Source of the DNA: Vulcanimicrobiota bacterium
GTDB taxonomy: Bacteria > Vulcanimicrobiota > Vulcanimicrobiia > Vulcanimicrobiales > Vulcanimicrobiaceae
Assembly (NCBI GenBank): GCA_013036095.1
Contig: JAAXCW010000001.1
Location: forward strand, 62,001-126,000
DNA: 64,000 nt
Reading direction: 5' to 3'
Position numbers and translations under genes: made by a program. Below are positions 43,017-50,834 of the stretch, piece by piece (within the stretch, counting starts at the first letter, position 1; every line of letters starts with the position of its first letter). The notes under the pieces are model-generated. The model was not told where the DNA came from, did no database searches, and was given only the letters and a program-made list of their open reading frames with translations.

Positions 43017-43493
43017 ATGAAAATTATTTCCGCATTGCTCATGGGCGCAGCGATCGCCGCCCTCACGACCGCGGCAACGCCGAAACCCAAACCGCACTCG
43101 ACAAGCGCTTCGCGACTCGTCATGGTGCGCATGGATATCGACTTCAAGCCGCACAAGCGCTCCAGTTTCGGAAAAATTTCCGGCTACGACCCGGTCGAGC
43201 TTCACGTGCATATGGGCGACCGCATTCAGTTCGTCAATCCCGACGACCAAAATCATACGGCGACCGGTATGGCCTACACGGGCGACCAGGTGCCGGCGAA
43301 TTATAAATTTCAGAGCGATTTCACCAAGCCGCACGGGCGTATCATCGAGGCCAACGAGTGGGGCACCGGCAACGTCCGCGCGCACGGCGGCAAATCGCCC
43401 ATCTTCGTGACGAAACGAACGGGCCATTATTTCTACGCCTGCGGTTATCATATCGGCATCGGCCAGATCGGCGTCATCGTCGTCGAGCCTTAA
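43017..43493 (+). CDS. Exported cupredoxin-like protein
   Basis: 158 residues with a signal peptide (ISALLMGAAIAALTTAA) and a copper-type fold: PVELHVHMGDRIQFVNPDDQNHTATG gives H80, and FYACGYHIGIGQ gives C142 and H145. The fourth, axial ligand (usually Met three residues after the His) is missing; Q150 might take its place as in stellacyanin. Likely periplasmic redox or copper protein. An inorganic pyrophosphatase gene follows. Confidence 0.78.
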   Translation: MKIISALLMGAAIAALTTAATPKPKPHSTSASRLVMVRMDIDFKPHKRSSFGKISGYDPVELHVHMGDRIQFVNPDDQNHTATGMAYTGDQVPANYKFQSDFTKPHGRIIEANEWGTGNVRAHGGKSPIFVTKRTGHYFYACGYHIGIGQIGVIVVEP

Positions 43494-43499
43494 CGGCGC

Positions 43500-44063
43500 A
43501 TGCCCTCAATCAGCCCGACGCGATTCGATCACATCCCCATCTTTCCGGCGGGCGGGAAAGATGAGCTGCTCGTTCACGCCATCATCGAAACCCCGGCTCG
43601 CCAGCGCCACAAGTATGCATTCGTGCCGGACCTTGGCGCGTTCAAGCTGATGACGACGCTTGCCGAAGGTTTGGCGTGGCCCTACGACTACGGCTTCATC
43701 CCGAGAACTCTAGCCGAAGACGGCGACCCGCTGGATATCCTCTTTCTGGCGGACCAATCGACATTTCCGGGATGTCTTGTCGAAGCGCGCGTGATCGGCA
43801 TCGTGCATCTGAAAAAGAACGGCGACGAAAACGATCGCATCCTCGCATGCGCCAAGAAAGTCAAGGGCATAGCGCAAACGACCGACGCCTTCGACAAAAT
43901 AGGCGACGTGCCGGAGGAGAACATCCGCGGACTCTGCCGTTTTTTGGTGGAGTACTCGGTAGAACAGGGCAACGAGATCGACTTTAAGGGCGTCGATGGC
44001 CCGAAAAAGGCGATGGCCGCGATCCACGAGACGGCGGAACGCTTTAAGGAAAAGCGCTCGTGA
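43500..44063 (+). CDS. ppa: Inorganic pyrophosphatase, family I
   Basis: 187 residues. Hydrolyses pyrophosphate in the cytoplasm. Features of family I: an AIIETPARQRHKYAF opening with a Glu and Lys contact, LAWPYDYGFIPRTLAEDGDPLDILFLAD with the metal-binding Asp residues, and GNEIDF near the end. The last four bases overlap the YihY gene start, so the two are coupled. Confidence 0.94.
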   Translation: MPSISPTRFDHIPIFPAGGKDELLVHAIIETPARQRHKYAFVPDLGAFKLMTTLAEGLAWPYDYGFIPRTLAEDGDPLDILFLADQSTFPGCLVEARVIGIVHLKKNGDENDRILACAKKVKGIAQTTDAFDKIGDVPEENIRGLCRFLVEYSVEQGNEIDFKGVDGPKKAMAAIHETAERFKEKRS

Positions 44064-44902
44064 TTGCCTTACTGAAGGAAACGTGGGCTGAGTTTGGCCG
44101 CCACAAGGCACAGTGGCTCGCCGCCGCCATCTCGTACTTCACGATGTTCGCCATCGCGCCGCTCATCATCGTGGTCGTCGAAATCGCCGGCCTGTTTCTC
44201 GGCCATCATCGAGCGGCGCTCAACAACATCATGGGCTATCTGCAGCACACGGCCGGGAAAGCTGCTGCGACCGGCGTCCGCTCGATGGTGGACGCCACGT
44301 TCAGTCAGCGGCGCGCCGGCATCATCGCGCAGGTCATCGGCTGGGGCGTATTCATTCTCGGCGCCATTGGGTTGTTCTCATCGCTGCAAGAAGCGCTCAA
44401 CACGGTGTGGGACGTCGAACCCGAAAAGAAAAATTTCCTTACTCTCGTGCGCGAGCGCGCGACGTCGTTCGGGGTCGTGCTCGGCATAGCATTCGTCCTG
44501 CTCGTTTCGCTGGGTCTCAACGCCGTGCTGACGATCGCCGCCGGCGCCATGCAAGACGTCTTCCCCCTCTTCCCAACCCTGATAAAATTCGTCGACTTCG
44601 TTCTCTCCTTCGCCGTGATTACGGTGCTCTTCGCGCTGCTCTTTCGCTACTTGCCGGAAAGCGAGATCGAATGGCGCGATGTCTGGCTGGGCGGCGCCGC
44701 AACCGCGCTGCTCTTTGTGATCGGACAATTCTTGCTGGGCTGGTACTTAGGGCGCGCCGGCATCTCGACCGGCTTCGGCGCGTTTGGATCGCTGGTCGTC
44801 TTCTTGGTCTGGGTGAACTACTCGGCGCAGATCATGCTCTTCGGCGCGGAGTTCACGCACGTCTACGCCCAAAAATACGGGTCCCGCTGCAAGTCAGCGT
44901 GA
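44060..44902 (+). CDS. YihY/BrkB-family membrane protein
   Basis: 280 residues, about six membrane helices. KAQWLAAAISYFTMFAIAPLIIVVVEIAG is the conserved opening of the YihY/virulence factor BrkB family (formerly called ribonuclease BN), and FGAFGSLVVFLVWVNYSAQIMLFGAEFTHVYA the conserved end. Function of the family is not settled. GTG start overlapping ppa. Confidence 0.9.
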   Translation: MIALLKETWAEFGRHKAQWLAAAISYFTMFAIAPLIIVVVEIAGLFLGHHRAALNNIMGYLQHTAGKAAATGVRSMVDATFSQRRAGIIAQVIGWGVFILGAIGLFSSLQEALNTVWDVEPEKKNFLTLVRERATSFGVVLGIAFVLLVSLGLNAVLTIAAGAMQDVFPLFPTLIKFVDFVLSFAVITVLFALLFRYLPESEIEWRDVWLGGAATALLFVIGQFLLGWYLGRAGISTGFGAFGSLVVFLVWVNYSAQIMLFGAEFTHVYAQKYGSRCKSA

Positions 44903-45295
44903 GGGCGCGTCGTCTTTCATGCCGGATTTCGCCCAGGCAATGTCTTCTTTGACGTTTTCAATGGTTTGCTCGGGCAGAAGCGATCCGGCCGCCTGAATTT
45001 TTTTCTTGCCGCTGAGCGCCAGCGCGGCAGTGACCGCGCCCCACAGAAGCGTCACGATGAGCGCTGCGACCCAGGGGGCGACCGCAAGCGATAGCGCGAG
45101 CATCAGCAGTGCCGTGAGCGAACCAAGTGTCAAGAAAGCGGTAACCGCGGAACTGCTGAGCATGCCGACGCCGGCGCCAGCGGATTTGGCTTTCTCGGCC
45201 ATCTCTTCGCGAGCCAGTTCGAGCTCGTTGCGAACCAGAACGACGACGTCTTGCGAAAGTTGCTTCATCGACTCGGCCATCTTTTCCGCATCCAT
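44894..45295 (-). CDS. Phage holin superfamily-like membrane protein (DUF1469)
   Basis: 133 residues. An N-terminal amphipathic helix (SMKQLSQDVVVLVRNELELAREEMAEKAKSAGAGVG) precedes two membrane helices (AFLTLGSLTALLMLALSLAVAPWVAALIVTLLWGAVTAALAL), the layout of DUF1469 (putative actinobacterial holin-X). The basic nuclear-style gene is divergent from it. No phage context is present. Convergent with the YihY gene, overlapping by nine bases. Confidence 0.78.
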   Translation of the reverse strand: MDAEKMAESMKQLSQDVVVLVRNELELAREEMAEKAKSAGAGVGMLSSSAVTAFLTLGSLTALLMLALSLAVAPWVAALIVTLLWGAVTAALALSGKKKIQAAGSLLPEQTIENVKEDIAWAKSGMKDDAPSR

Positions 45296-45357
45296 ATCGC
45301 TTACTTACCCAAATCGGCGCTCGTTTGGTATCCAATTGTTGGGGAAAGAGCTTAACC

Positions 45358-45663
45358 ATGGCTAGAAAAAAACGCGGGCGCAAAAAAGCGTCCTCCAAAA
45401 AATCCGTCGCCAAGCGCGCTAAAGGCGCGGCACGGAAAGCACGCAAGACGGCCGGCAGCCTGGTAAAGCGCGCCAAGAGCGCCGTCAAGAACCGCAAGCG
45501 CACGGTTCGCAAAGCCGCGAAAAACGTCCATAAGACCGCAACGCGCGCGCGCCAAGTCGGCGAGACTGTCGTAAGCGCGGGTGAAATGATTAAGCAAACC
45601 GCCGACGTCGTGGACTCATTCGCGCAGCGAGCCGCGAAACGGACCACGCGCAAGAAAAGGTAA
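45358..45663 (+). CDS. Lys/Arg-rich histone H1-like protein
   Basis: 101 residues, more than 40 percent Lys and Arg, with blocks such as RKKRGRKKASSKKS and KGAARKARKTAG, and a short less basic stretch (VGETVVSAGEMIKQTADVVDSF). It resembles histone H1-like and Hc1-type nucleoid proteins in composition. DNA binding is an inference from charge. ATG at 45358. Confidence 0.7.
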   Translation: MARKKRGRKKASSKKSVAKRAKGAARKARKTAGSLVKRAKSAVKNRKRTVRKAAKNVHKTATRARQVGETVVSAGEMIKQTADVVDSFAQRAAKRTTRKKR

Positions 45664-45687
45664 CGACCCGGGCTAACGCCCTCTTAA

Positions 45688-45740
45688 GCCTCCTGCCGCG
45701 GGGAATTCCGGGAGACCGGAGAATCGCCGCCGCAGGAGGC
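45688..45740 (+). promoter_or_regulatory. Leader stem-loop covering the ribosome binding site
   Basis: GCCTCCTGCCGCGG (45688-45701) pairs with CCGCCGCAGGAGGC (45727-45740), a long stem with one mismatch. The AGGAGG inside the 3' arm is the ribosome binding site of the gene starting at 45745. A temperature- or ligand-sensitive switch is possible. Confidence 0.55.
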
Positions 45741-45744
45741 GTAT

Positions 45745-46143
45745 ATGAAAAAATCTCTTTCCGCCTTATGCGCTGCCGGAATTTTGCTTTGCTCCGCTGT
45801 TGCAGCCCGCGCCGACACCGGTCCGAGCTCCGACACTGCGGCGATTCGAAAACTGGCGACTGTTTCGAAGGGGCACTGTCCGCAACGCGTCTCGCACGTC
45901 TCGGTTAGTGGTAGCTACGGCCTGGCGACCGTCGAAGAGCACGGCGCTTGCGATATGGCCGCAGTCTGGGTCTTCGCGCGTAAAGGGCGCGCGTGGCGCT
46001 CCACCGGCGCCATCGGCGGCGTTCCGGACGCGTGCACCATCCACTCGAAAGGCGTGCCGCTTGCGATCGCGCCCGGCTTAATACGTGCTTTCACGGGAAG
46101 CTCCGACCCATCGCTGACCTCGACCAAATCTTGCGGCGGCTGA
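45745..46143 (+). CDS. Small exported protein (NG.W..L..GG family, distant member 3)
   Basis: 132 residues. Signal peptide (LSALCAAGILLCSAVAARA), then GSYGLATVEEHGACDMAAVWVFARKGRAWRSTGAIGG, which resembles the AxVxxxNGxWxxLxxGG segment of the genes at 17688 and 19473. Four cysteines. The leader contains a stem that hides its ribosome binding site. Confidence 0.66.
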   Translation: MKKSLSALCAAGILLCSAVAARADTGPSSDTAAIRKLATVSKGHCPQRVSHVSVSGSYGLATVEEHGACDMAAVWVFARKGRAWRSTGAIGGVPDACTIHSKGVPLAIAPGLIRAFTGSSDPSLTSTKSCGG

Positions 46144-47030
46144 TCGGCGGCGCGGCCGGCCAAGCATTCTTGCTGGCGGTTTCGATGGTCGTTCCGTTGC
46201 ACGTCGTGCAAGGAACGCACGGCGAACCTCGCTTGGGAATCGATCTTACCATCGGAAGCGATCCGGTCAGGGTACTCGTCGATACGGGTTCTTCGGGACT
46301 TCGCGTTTTGGCGAAAGTTTTGCATCCCGATGCCGCTCGGCGCAGCGGACACAGCGCGGGCGGCGGCTACGGCAGCGGTCTGCGCCTGCAGGGCGAGGAG
46401 GCTTACGCCGCGCTAACGATTGGCGGCGCGCACGGTGACGGCGTGCCGATCGAACTCGTCGACAGTTACCATTTCGAAGATAACGGGCCGCAGGGAACGC
46501 CGGAAATGTTCGGCGGCGCTTTTCCCGGCATTCTCGGAATCAATCTCGATTCGCCGCCGCGCGGAGCGTGCTGCATGAGCCCGCTTCCGGGATTGAGCGG
46601 CGGAATCGGAAAGCGCTACATACTCCGCGCGTCGTTCCGCGGTCCGCAACTCATTCTCAACCCCGATGATGCGCTCGCGCAAACTTTTACCATGGCGGAT
46701 GTCGGCGACAACGGTTGGCCGCAAGGATGCATCACGGTTGACGGGTTACTGACTTATGACTTCTGCGGCGAAGTGCTTTTCGACACGGGGTCGCCGGGAC
46801 TCACGGTGCTGGTCACTAACCCAGTCGACGCAACCGGCTACGCAGCGCCCGGTGCGGTCGCCCACCTGCGACTCGCACAGTGGGACCACGATTTTACCGC
46901 CGGGCACGGCGTGCGGATCGACGTGAGGCAAGGTCCGTTTTCGGCAATTATCGTTGGCCTGAGCGCCCTCCAGCAGATCGATCTCCTCTTTGACTTCGAT
47001 CGCCGCCAGATTGGCGTGCGCAGCCGCTAG
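46131..47030 (+). CDS. Retropepsin-like aspartic protease (member 3)
   Basis: 299 residues with a hydrophobic N-terminus (AGQAFLLAVSMVVPLHVVQG). Two protease lobes: RVLVDTGSSGLRVLAKVL and EVLFDTGSPGLTVLVTN, each with DTG. A Cys-pair (ACCMS) and the end LLFDFDRRQIGVR follow. The TTG at 46131 is chosen because it overlaps the upstream stop; ATG inside the hydrophobic segment is an alternative. Ends convergently with protease member 4. Confidence 0.8.
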   Translation: MRRLIGGAAGQAFLLAVSMVVPLHVVQGTHGEPRLGIDLTIGSDPVRVLVDTGSSGLRVLAKVLHPDAARRSGHSAGGGYGSGLRLQGEEAYAALTIGGAHGDGVPIELVDSYHFEDNGPQGTPEMFGGAFPGILGINLDSPPRGACCMSPLPGLSGGIGKRYILRASFRGPQLILNPDDALAQTFTMADVGDNGWPQGCITVDGLLTYDFCGEVLFDTGSPGLTVLVTNPVDATGYAAPGAVAHLRLAQWDHDFTAGHGVRIDVRQGPFSAIIVGLSALQQIDLLFDFDRRQIGVRSR

Positions 47031-47482
47031 CTGCCCCAGCGCGTGCGATAGCGCTCATTCGGCACGAGATAGATCGTCGCATGGTGGTAATCGAAGTAGA
47101 GATCGAAGTTGCGCAGCACGTCCTGGCCAATCAACCCGTCGTAGTCCTCTTGGTTGAACGCCTGATCTTTCTGCGTCACATAAAAGAGCCAGCGCGGAAA
47201 CTGTAGCGTTGATAATCCGAGCCCGCCGACTTCAACCGGAGCGATCGGAATCTCGCCGCCGACGCCACCGCTCTCTTGGACGAACGGAAACGACTCCATC
47301 ATCGCTTGGCCTAGCCCTTGGTCGACGGTGTCCCCCGGGTGAGCCGCCACAAACTCCTGAAAGAGCAAGCTGCGATCGGCACCCGTATCGAAGACGAATT
47401 TTTGCGCCAGCTGTCGCTGCGCAGCTTCAACGGGCGCGGCGGATTCGCGACCCCCGGCCTCAACCTGGCAGCGGCTTTTCAT
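47027..47482 (-). CDS. Retropepsin-like aspartic protease domain (member 4), 5' end unclear
   Basis: The frame downstream of ATG 47480-47482 encodes about 151 residues with one lobe: KFVFDTGADRSLLFQEFVAAHPGDTV, YDGLIGQDVLRNFDLYFDYHHATIYLVP. The coding frame stays open upstream as far as 47857 and reads IEVEVAVFGTRMKSRCQVEAGG before the DTG motif, which looks like part of the domain, but no ATG, GTG or TTG is in frame at the right place and a second frame just upstream (SVASADGEPKLR) also looks coding. A frameshift or a non-standard start is possible. Confidence 0.6.
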   Translation of the reverse strand: MKSRCQVEAGGRESAAPVEAAQRQLAQKFVFDTGADRSLLFQEFVAAHPGDTVDQGLGQAMMESFPFVQESGGVGGEIPIAPVEVGGLGLSTLQFPRWLFYVTQKDQAFNQEDYDGLIGQDVLRNFDLYFDYHHATIYLVPNERYRTRWGS

Positions 47483-47601
47483 GCGCGTACCAAAAACGGC
47501 GACCTCTACCTCAATTTTGGTTCGCCGTCGGCGGATGCTACGCTCAACCGTATGATACTCAAGTACGTGTTCCGCATCGGAGCCGACGCCGGAACGTAGC
47601 G

Positions 47602-47772
47602 TTACGGCCGGTGCCCGAGATGCCAGCCATGCTGGGCGCACGAGTACGCTGCAAGCCCAACGCTCGTGCGTGGAATCGCACGCTCGGCGAGTTTCTTCGT
47701 ACGGAAGGCACTTTTCGGCGAACCGTTCTTGTTGTAGCACGACCGGACTCCGCCCCGCTTGCGATCGGTCAT
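47602..47772 (-). CDS. Small protein with WHLGH motif
   Basis: 56 residues (MTDRKRGGVRSCYNKNGSPKSAFRTKKLAERAIPRT...) ending AYSCAQHGWHLGHRP. The pattern of two cysteines and AY.C..HG.WHLGH is that of small predicted zinc or nucleic-acid-associated proteins. It starts at an ATG (47770-47772), upstream of protease member 4. Function unknown. Confidence 0.6.
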   Translation of the reverse strand: MTDRKRGGVRSCYNKNGSPKSAFRTKKLAERAIPRTSVGLAAYSCAQHGWHLGHRP

Positions 47773-47855
47773 CCGCCGTGCTTCGCGTAAGGAGAATCCA
47801 TCGCCCCGTCCAAGAACGAGCATCTCTCATTCTGGAGCCGCGCAGGAGTTCGAAC

Positions 47856-47996
47856 ATGGAAGAGATTCAAATTACTGATTGCCCGGCCTGCGGGCATGCA
47901 ATGAGCAATCACCACGGGCATCACTGCAAAGATTGCGAGCGAGATGGCGGCGAGTGCGCCGCGCTCGAAGGCGGCGTCGAAAGCCCGGGGGGATAG
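47856..47996 (+). CDS. Small zinc-ribbon protein
   Basis: 46 residues (MEEIQITDCPACGHAMSNHHGHHCKDCERDGGECAA...). CPACG and HHCKDCE give a four-cysteine zinc ribbon with an extra His cluster. AGGAG precedes the ATG. Its stop is directly before the GTG of the GNAT gene, so the two are coupled. Function unknown; likely protein or RNA contact. Confidence 0.65.
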   Translation: MEEIQITDCPACGHAMSNHHGHHCKDCERDGGECAALEGGVESPGG

Positions 47997-48479
47997 GTGA
48001 TCCGCGACTGCACCAAAGCCGATTTCTCCGCGATCGAAACCATCATCAACGAAGCAGCGCAGGCGTACCGGGGAGTCATTCCGGACGATTGTTGGCACGA
48101 GCCATACATGTCGGGATCGCAGCTTCAGGCAGAGATAGATGAAGGCGTTAACTTCTCCGGCTGGGACGACGCAGAGGCCCTGAGAGGCGTTATGGGCCTG
48201 CAAAGGGTTCGCGACGTCACGCTCATCCGGCACGCGTATGTCCGTCGCGCTGATCAGGGACGGGGCATCGGCAGCCGTCTGCTCACGGAACTGACCGGTC
48301 GATCTGCGGAGCGGCTTTTGGTTGGGACGTGGGCTGATGCGGTCTGGGCGATACGCTTATACCAGAAACACGGCTTCAAGCTTGTTTCACGGCAAGAAAA
48401 AGACCGTTTGCTACAGACATACTGGAACATTCCGCGACGTCAGCAAGGAGTTTCCGTCGTGCTCGAACACGCGAGGTGA
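47997..48479 (+). CDS. GNAT acetyltransferase
   Basis: 160 residues with GTG start. MIRDCTKADFSAIETIINEAAQAYRG opens the domain, and LIRHAYVRRADQGRGIGSRLLTEL holds the acetyl-CoA-binding R/Q.GxG motif. WAIRLYQKHGFKLV is the typical final strand. It probably modifies a small molecule. The alkyltransferase-like gene overlaps by four bases. Confidence 0.88.
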   Translation: MIRDCTKADFSAIETIINEAAQAYRGVIPDDCWHEPYMSGSQLQAEIDEGVNFSGWDDAEALRGVMGLQRVRDVTLIRHAYVRRADQGRGIGSRLLTELTGRSAERLLVGTWADAVWAIRLYQKHGFKLVSRQEKDRLLQTYWNIPRRQQGVSVVLEHAR

Positions 48480-48802
48480 ACCGAGAGCGCGCGGCGCGCA
48501 TACTCGCTCTCGTCCGCGCAATTCCGAAAGGCTTCGTTCAAACGTACGCCGACATCGACCCGCGCGCACCGCGACTTGTCGGGCATATTCTTGCCACGAC
48601 GAGCGATGAGGTTCCGTGGCATCGCGTCGTCCGTTCCGACGGCCGCGTTACTCAGGGGCGAAGACAACTCGCGCGCCTTCGTAAGGAAGGCGTTCCGCTG
48701 CGAGGCAATCGCGTAGACTTAAACGCCGCCCGGTTGCCGCGCGGCATAACCCCTAGCGTCGGTCGAGGAAGTCCACGACAACCCACGCCGAAGCGGCGAT
48801 AG
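48476..48802 (+). CDS. Alkyltransferase-like protein (ATL)
   Basis: 108 residues. ALVRAIPKGFVQTYADI is the DNA-binding helix-turn-helix of O6-alkylguanine-DNA alkyltransferases, but the active site that should read PCHR is PWHR. Trp in place of Cys is the mark of ATL proteins, which bind alkylated bases without repairing them and pass the lesion to nucleotide excision repair. uvrC and uvrD are also in this window. The 3' end overlaps a convergent gene by 50 bases. Confidence 0.85.
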   Translation: MNRERAARILALVRAIPKGFVQTYADIDPRAPRLVGHILATTSDEVPWHRVVRSDGRVTQGRRQLARLRKEGVPLRGNRVDLNAARLPRGITPSVGRGSPRQPTPKRR

Positions 48803-49490
48803 CAAACGTCTCCACAAACTCGGACCAGTTGTCAAAATTATGAGGAGCGGCAACGACCGCCGGAAGCCAAACCAGCACGCCGAAACCCACAAGCATTGCG
48901 GTGGTCAATCGCGATGCGAGCCGCGCCATAAATCCAGTGAGCAGCGCTGCGGAGGCAAGCGCAAACGCGGCGGTGGTGGCGATCGCCCAAAACGTTTGTC
49001 CGGGCGGAATCCATTTGGGAACGAGACTTGCTGTCGCGGAGAGATAGAACAGCTGTTCCAGTCCGAACGAAAGGACGCAGATACCGAACGCGTAGTACCC
49101 GATCTGAGCCCATCGTGCGGTTCGAGCTATTGGATCGGAATACGCGTAGAGGATCATTGCGCCTGTCGTTAACGAGAACCATTCGAAGAAATTGCCGAAG
49201 CCGTTGTAGACGAGCGGATGCTTAACGATGCTCGGTACTGCCAGCAACGCGAAGATGAAGTATATGGTACCCAACGCGGCGGCGCCGGCTCGGGCGGTTC
49301 TCGGCCATAGAACGGCTGCGCCCCCAAGGACTTCGATGGTAGCCACAACGTACGTAAAAATCGCGCGCTGAGGATCGTCTGCAAGCGCCTTAATCTGATG
49401 CCAATTGATGATGTCATGGAACGCAACGGCGCAGATACCGAAACCAATCGCCGCCAAACCGTACACGTATCGCCCGAGAGAATATTTCAT
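48753..49490 (-). CDS. DoxX-like/hypothetical membrane protein
   Basis: 245 residues with about eight membrane helices (YVYGLAAIGFGICAVAF, AIFTYVVATIEVLGGAAVLW, ALGTIYFIFALLAVPSI and further). Loops are short and mostly uncharged. The N-terminal part resembles DoxX-like proteins (GFGICAVAFHDII...LGGAAVLWPRTARAGAAAL). Function unknown. It is downstream of the methyltransferase operon on the same strand. Confidence 0.72.
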   Translation of the reverse strand: MKYSLGRYVYGLAAIGFGICAVAFHDIINWHQIKALADDPQRAIFTYVVATIEVLGGAAVLWPRTARAGAAALGTIYFIFALLAVPSIVKHPLVYNGFGNFFEWFSLTTGAMILYAYSDPIARTARWAQIGYYAFGICVLSFGLEQLFYLSATASLVPKWIPPGQTFWAIATTAAFALASAALLTGFMARLASRLTTAMLVGFGVLVWLPAVVAAPHNFDNWSEFVETFAIAASAWVVVDFLDRR

Positions 49491-49549
49491 GGGGGAATAA
49501 TCAGAGAGGTGAGCTCCATAACCCTTCGAAGTTCGGAAGCATGCCCAAG

Positions 49550-50317
49550 TTACTGTAGCTGGGCGACCAGGAATATCTTGCGCGCGCGCGGAGGTGCCTT
49601 CGCTCGTTTTAGGCGCTCATCTGCTTCTTCCAGCATAGGACTGGCCGCTTCGCCGATCTCCTTGACTAAAGCGTCTCGGTAGAGATCGATCGATTCAAAG
49701 AGCGCGTTGTCCTTTTCTGCGGAATCCGCAAGCTGCTCGTAATCGCATATCGAAAAGCCCGTCGTCTTGAAAACTGCGCGATAGTCCTTGGCGACCGTCG
49801 CAACAGGCAGATCGTCGACGAGTGCTTCCATGGTGGTCAGAGCCGCGATTCCGCCCGGCCGCAGCACGCGAGCGATCTCCGTCGCGACGCTTCGTGCATC
49901 CATGAATTGGATCGCGTCGATGCTCATCAGTCCATCGAAAGATTTTTCCGGGAGCCCGGTGTCGGTGGCATCGGCGCTCACGAAAGTTGCGCGCGCAATT
50001 CCTCGGTGACGCGCAAGTGTTGTTGCAGCGCTGATAGCGGCTGCGGAAAAATCTACGCCGACGAGCGACGCTCCGGTCCGCTCGCAAATCCAAAGGCCTG
50101 GGCCGCCCATCCCGCACGCGAGATCCATGAAAGATGAGGCCGGTCCGATATTCAGAGATTGAGCAATGCGTTCGAGCAAAACAAGCGAAGGCGATACGCT
50201 ATACGGAATCAGCCATTCGGGCAAGTCCGGAAACGCGCGATGAGTGATCTGCCGGTAGACCCGGCTACCGGCGATTGCGGAATACATACTGTCGAACGCA
50301 AGGCGCGCTTCATCCAC
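49550..50317 (-). CDS. SAM-dependent class I methyltransferase
   Basis: 255 residues. SSFMDLACGMGGPGLWICERTG is the glycine-rich SAM site, followed by VGVDFSAAAIS, DGLMSIDAIQFM and ARVLRPGGIAAL, all typical of UbiE/Methyltransf_11 enzymes. GTG start overlaps the stop of the GNAT gene by eight bases (GTGGATGA). Substrate unknown. Part of a three-gene operon with a GNAT and the GrpB-TudS fusion. Confidence 0.88.
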   Translation of the reverse strand: MDEARLAFDSMYSAIAGSRVYRQITHRAFPDLPEWLIPYSVSPSLVLLERIAQSLNIGPASSFMDLACGMGGPGLWICERTGASLVGVDFSAAAISAATTLARHRGIARATFVSADATDTGLPEKSFDGLMSIDAIQFMDARSVATEIARVLRPGGIAALTTMEALVDDLPVATVAKDYRAVFKTTGFSICDYEQLADSAEKDNALFESIDLYRDALVKEIGEAASPMLEEADERLKRAKAPPRARKIFLVAQLQ

Positions 50318-50834
50318 GGCGCGTGTCGATTCGCCAGAGAACAAGTTTGCCGTCCTCGGGATCCAAGCGTTCTCCGACGCGCGCAAATCCGTTCCGCTCG
50401 AGCGCGCGCTGCGAGGCGATATTTTCGACCGGTGTGCTGGCGAGGATCGTTTTAACAGCCGGATCGTTTTCGGCGATTGCAAGCATTGCCGCAACCGCGC
50501 GAGTCGCATGACCTTTCCTCCGCCGGCTGGGCGCGACGTTGTATCCAATCTCCACTTCGCCTCCGGCTGAGGGAGGCTGATGATAACCACACAGCCCGAC
50601 AACTTCGCCGCCCGAAACCATCATCCACGTGGCGTCGCAATTTTGCTTGCGAAGGCTGGCAGCTATTGCGCGAACGTGCTCGAGGAGGTAGGTCTCATCG
50701 ATGCCTCCGGGCGGGAGGCGGAGGCCGCGATGAATGGTTCGGTGGCCCTGAAGGATCCAATCGAAATCGGAATCCGTGGCCGCGACGATTGTCGTTTCCG
50801 TCAATTCGTCAAACCGAAATAATTGCGATACCAC
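50310..50834 (-). CDS. GNAT acetyltransferase
   Basis: 174 residues from GTG at 50834, or 164 from TTG at 50804, which overlaps the upstream stop by four bases. VEIGYNVAPSRRRKGHATRAVAAMLAIA is the acetyl-CoA loop of RimJ/RimL-type enzymes and NIASQRALERNGFARVGER the conserved final segment. Middle gene of the operon. Confidence 0.87.
   Translation of the reverse strand: MVSQLFRFDELTETTIVAATDSDFDWILQGHRTIHRGLRLPPGGIDETYLLEHVRAIAASLRKQNCDATWMMVSGGEVVGLCGYHQPPSAGGEVEIGYNVAPSRRRKGHATRAVAAMLAIAENDPAVKTILASTPVENIASQRALERNGFARVGERLDPEDGKLVLWRIDTRRG

Noticed and set aside
44894-45295. Prophage remnant because of the holin-like genes (also 56517-56879)
   Set aside because: Both families are common in non-phage bacterial contexts and no other phage genes are present.
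47318-47599. Plus-strand frame opposite protease member 4
   Set aside because: The DTG protease motif is on the minus strand; the plus frame has no recognised domain.
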